DNA from: Thermoproteota archaeon
GTDB lineage: Archaea; Thermoproteota; Thermoprotei_A; Sulfolobales; Acidilobaceae
Length of the DNA stretch: 5,779 nt
Direction: 5' to 3'
Assembly: GCA_013152575.1 (NCBI GenBank)
Contig: JAADGB010000061.1
Location: 1-5,779 of the forward strand
Below the pieces are notes generated by a model, which saw only the letters and a program-made list of their open reading frames with translations, was not told the origin of the DNA and ran no database searches. The stretch's first letter is position 1; the number at the start of each line of letters is the position of its first letter. Shown here in pieces: positions 5,529 to 5,779 of the stretch. The position numbers and the translations under genes are program-made.

Positions 5529-5779
5529 GTGGGGTCCCTCAGCAGGATTCTAGCAGAGGCATATGTTTCAGTCAAGGGGATATTTCGGTACAAGGGCGCC
5601 TTGTTCTGGATAGTCGTATTCCCATTACTCTTCTACGGATTAATGGTAGGCATATGGGGCAATCCATCCGTTAACCCAGTCAAGCTAGGAGTCTATAATG
5701 CAGATGAGGCCGTAGTGTTAGATAATGGAACGAGTGTGAGCATGGGAGATATCCTCCTAAAATCGATGAACGAGTCTAA
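5529..5779 (+). CDS. ABC-2 type transporter permease, 3'-partial
   Basis: The first 83 codons of a membrane subunit, running off the window. A short cytoplasmic N-terminal helix (SLSRILAEAYVSVKGIFRYKG, residues 3-23) precedes one hydrophobic membrane segment (ALFWIVVFPLLFYGLMVGIW, about 24-43). A polar stretch follows (about 45-83) with PVKLGVYNADEAVV, the extracytoplasmic loop typical of ABC-2 permeases, where a long domain separates helix 1 from the remaining five. It starts 4 bp after the ATPase stop behind a GGAGGTG site, so it should be the partner of that ATPase. The frame is open and clean to the end of the window. Substrate unknown; antibiotic, lipid or peptide export are all possible for this family. 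Confidence 0.82.
   Translation, partial: MGSLSRILAEAYVSVKGIFRYKGALFWIVVFPLLFYGLMVGIWGNPSVNPVKLGVYNADEAVVLDNGTSVSMGDILLKSMNES

Overview
The window looks like chromosomal DNA from a crenarchaeote (Thermoproteota), probably a hyperthermophile. The signs are heavy use of AGG/AGA, ATA and CTA codons, frequent GTG and TTG starts, tightly overlapping genes, archaeal TATA-type promoters, an AbrB-PhoU fusion regulator and a small zinc protein of the kind assigned to DUF2175. The genus cannot be fixed from the sequence alone. There is no integrase, insertion sequence, CRISPR array, tRNA or rRNA.

Left part (1-2982, + strand): a tetrapyrrole operon, hemC (5' end outside the window), then cobA (SUMT), hemD and an AbrB-PhoU protein. 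Successive genes overlap by 38-47, 34 and 1 bp. HemC polymerises porphobilinogen to hydroxymethylbilane, HemD cyclises this to uroporphyrinogen III, and CobA methylates it to precorrin-2, the entry to siroheme, cobalamin and the Ahb-type heme route. Middle (2984-4126, - strand): an MFS transporter that converges on phoU with one base between the stop codons. It diverges from a 105-residue zinc protein gene (4211-4528) across an 84-bp promoter region. Right part (4529-5779, + strand): an ABC exporter operon with its own TATA box, an ATPase gene and the start of an ABC-2 type permease gene cut by the window end.

The notable points are two lesions in otherwise well conserved genes. hemC has one in-frame TAG at 278-280, with undamaged HemC sequence in the same frame on both sides. 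The ABC ATPase has an exact 8-bp tandem duplication (TTGTCAAG twice, 4621-4636) that knocks the first residues, including the ATP-stacking aromatic, out of frame. Removing one copy restores a textbook N-terminus. These may be real mutations, a slippage-type switch, recoding or sequence errors; the window cannot decide. I saw no convincing new multi-gene system beyond these.
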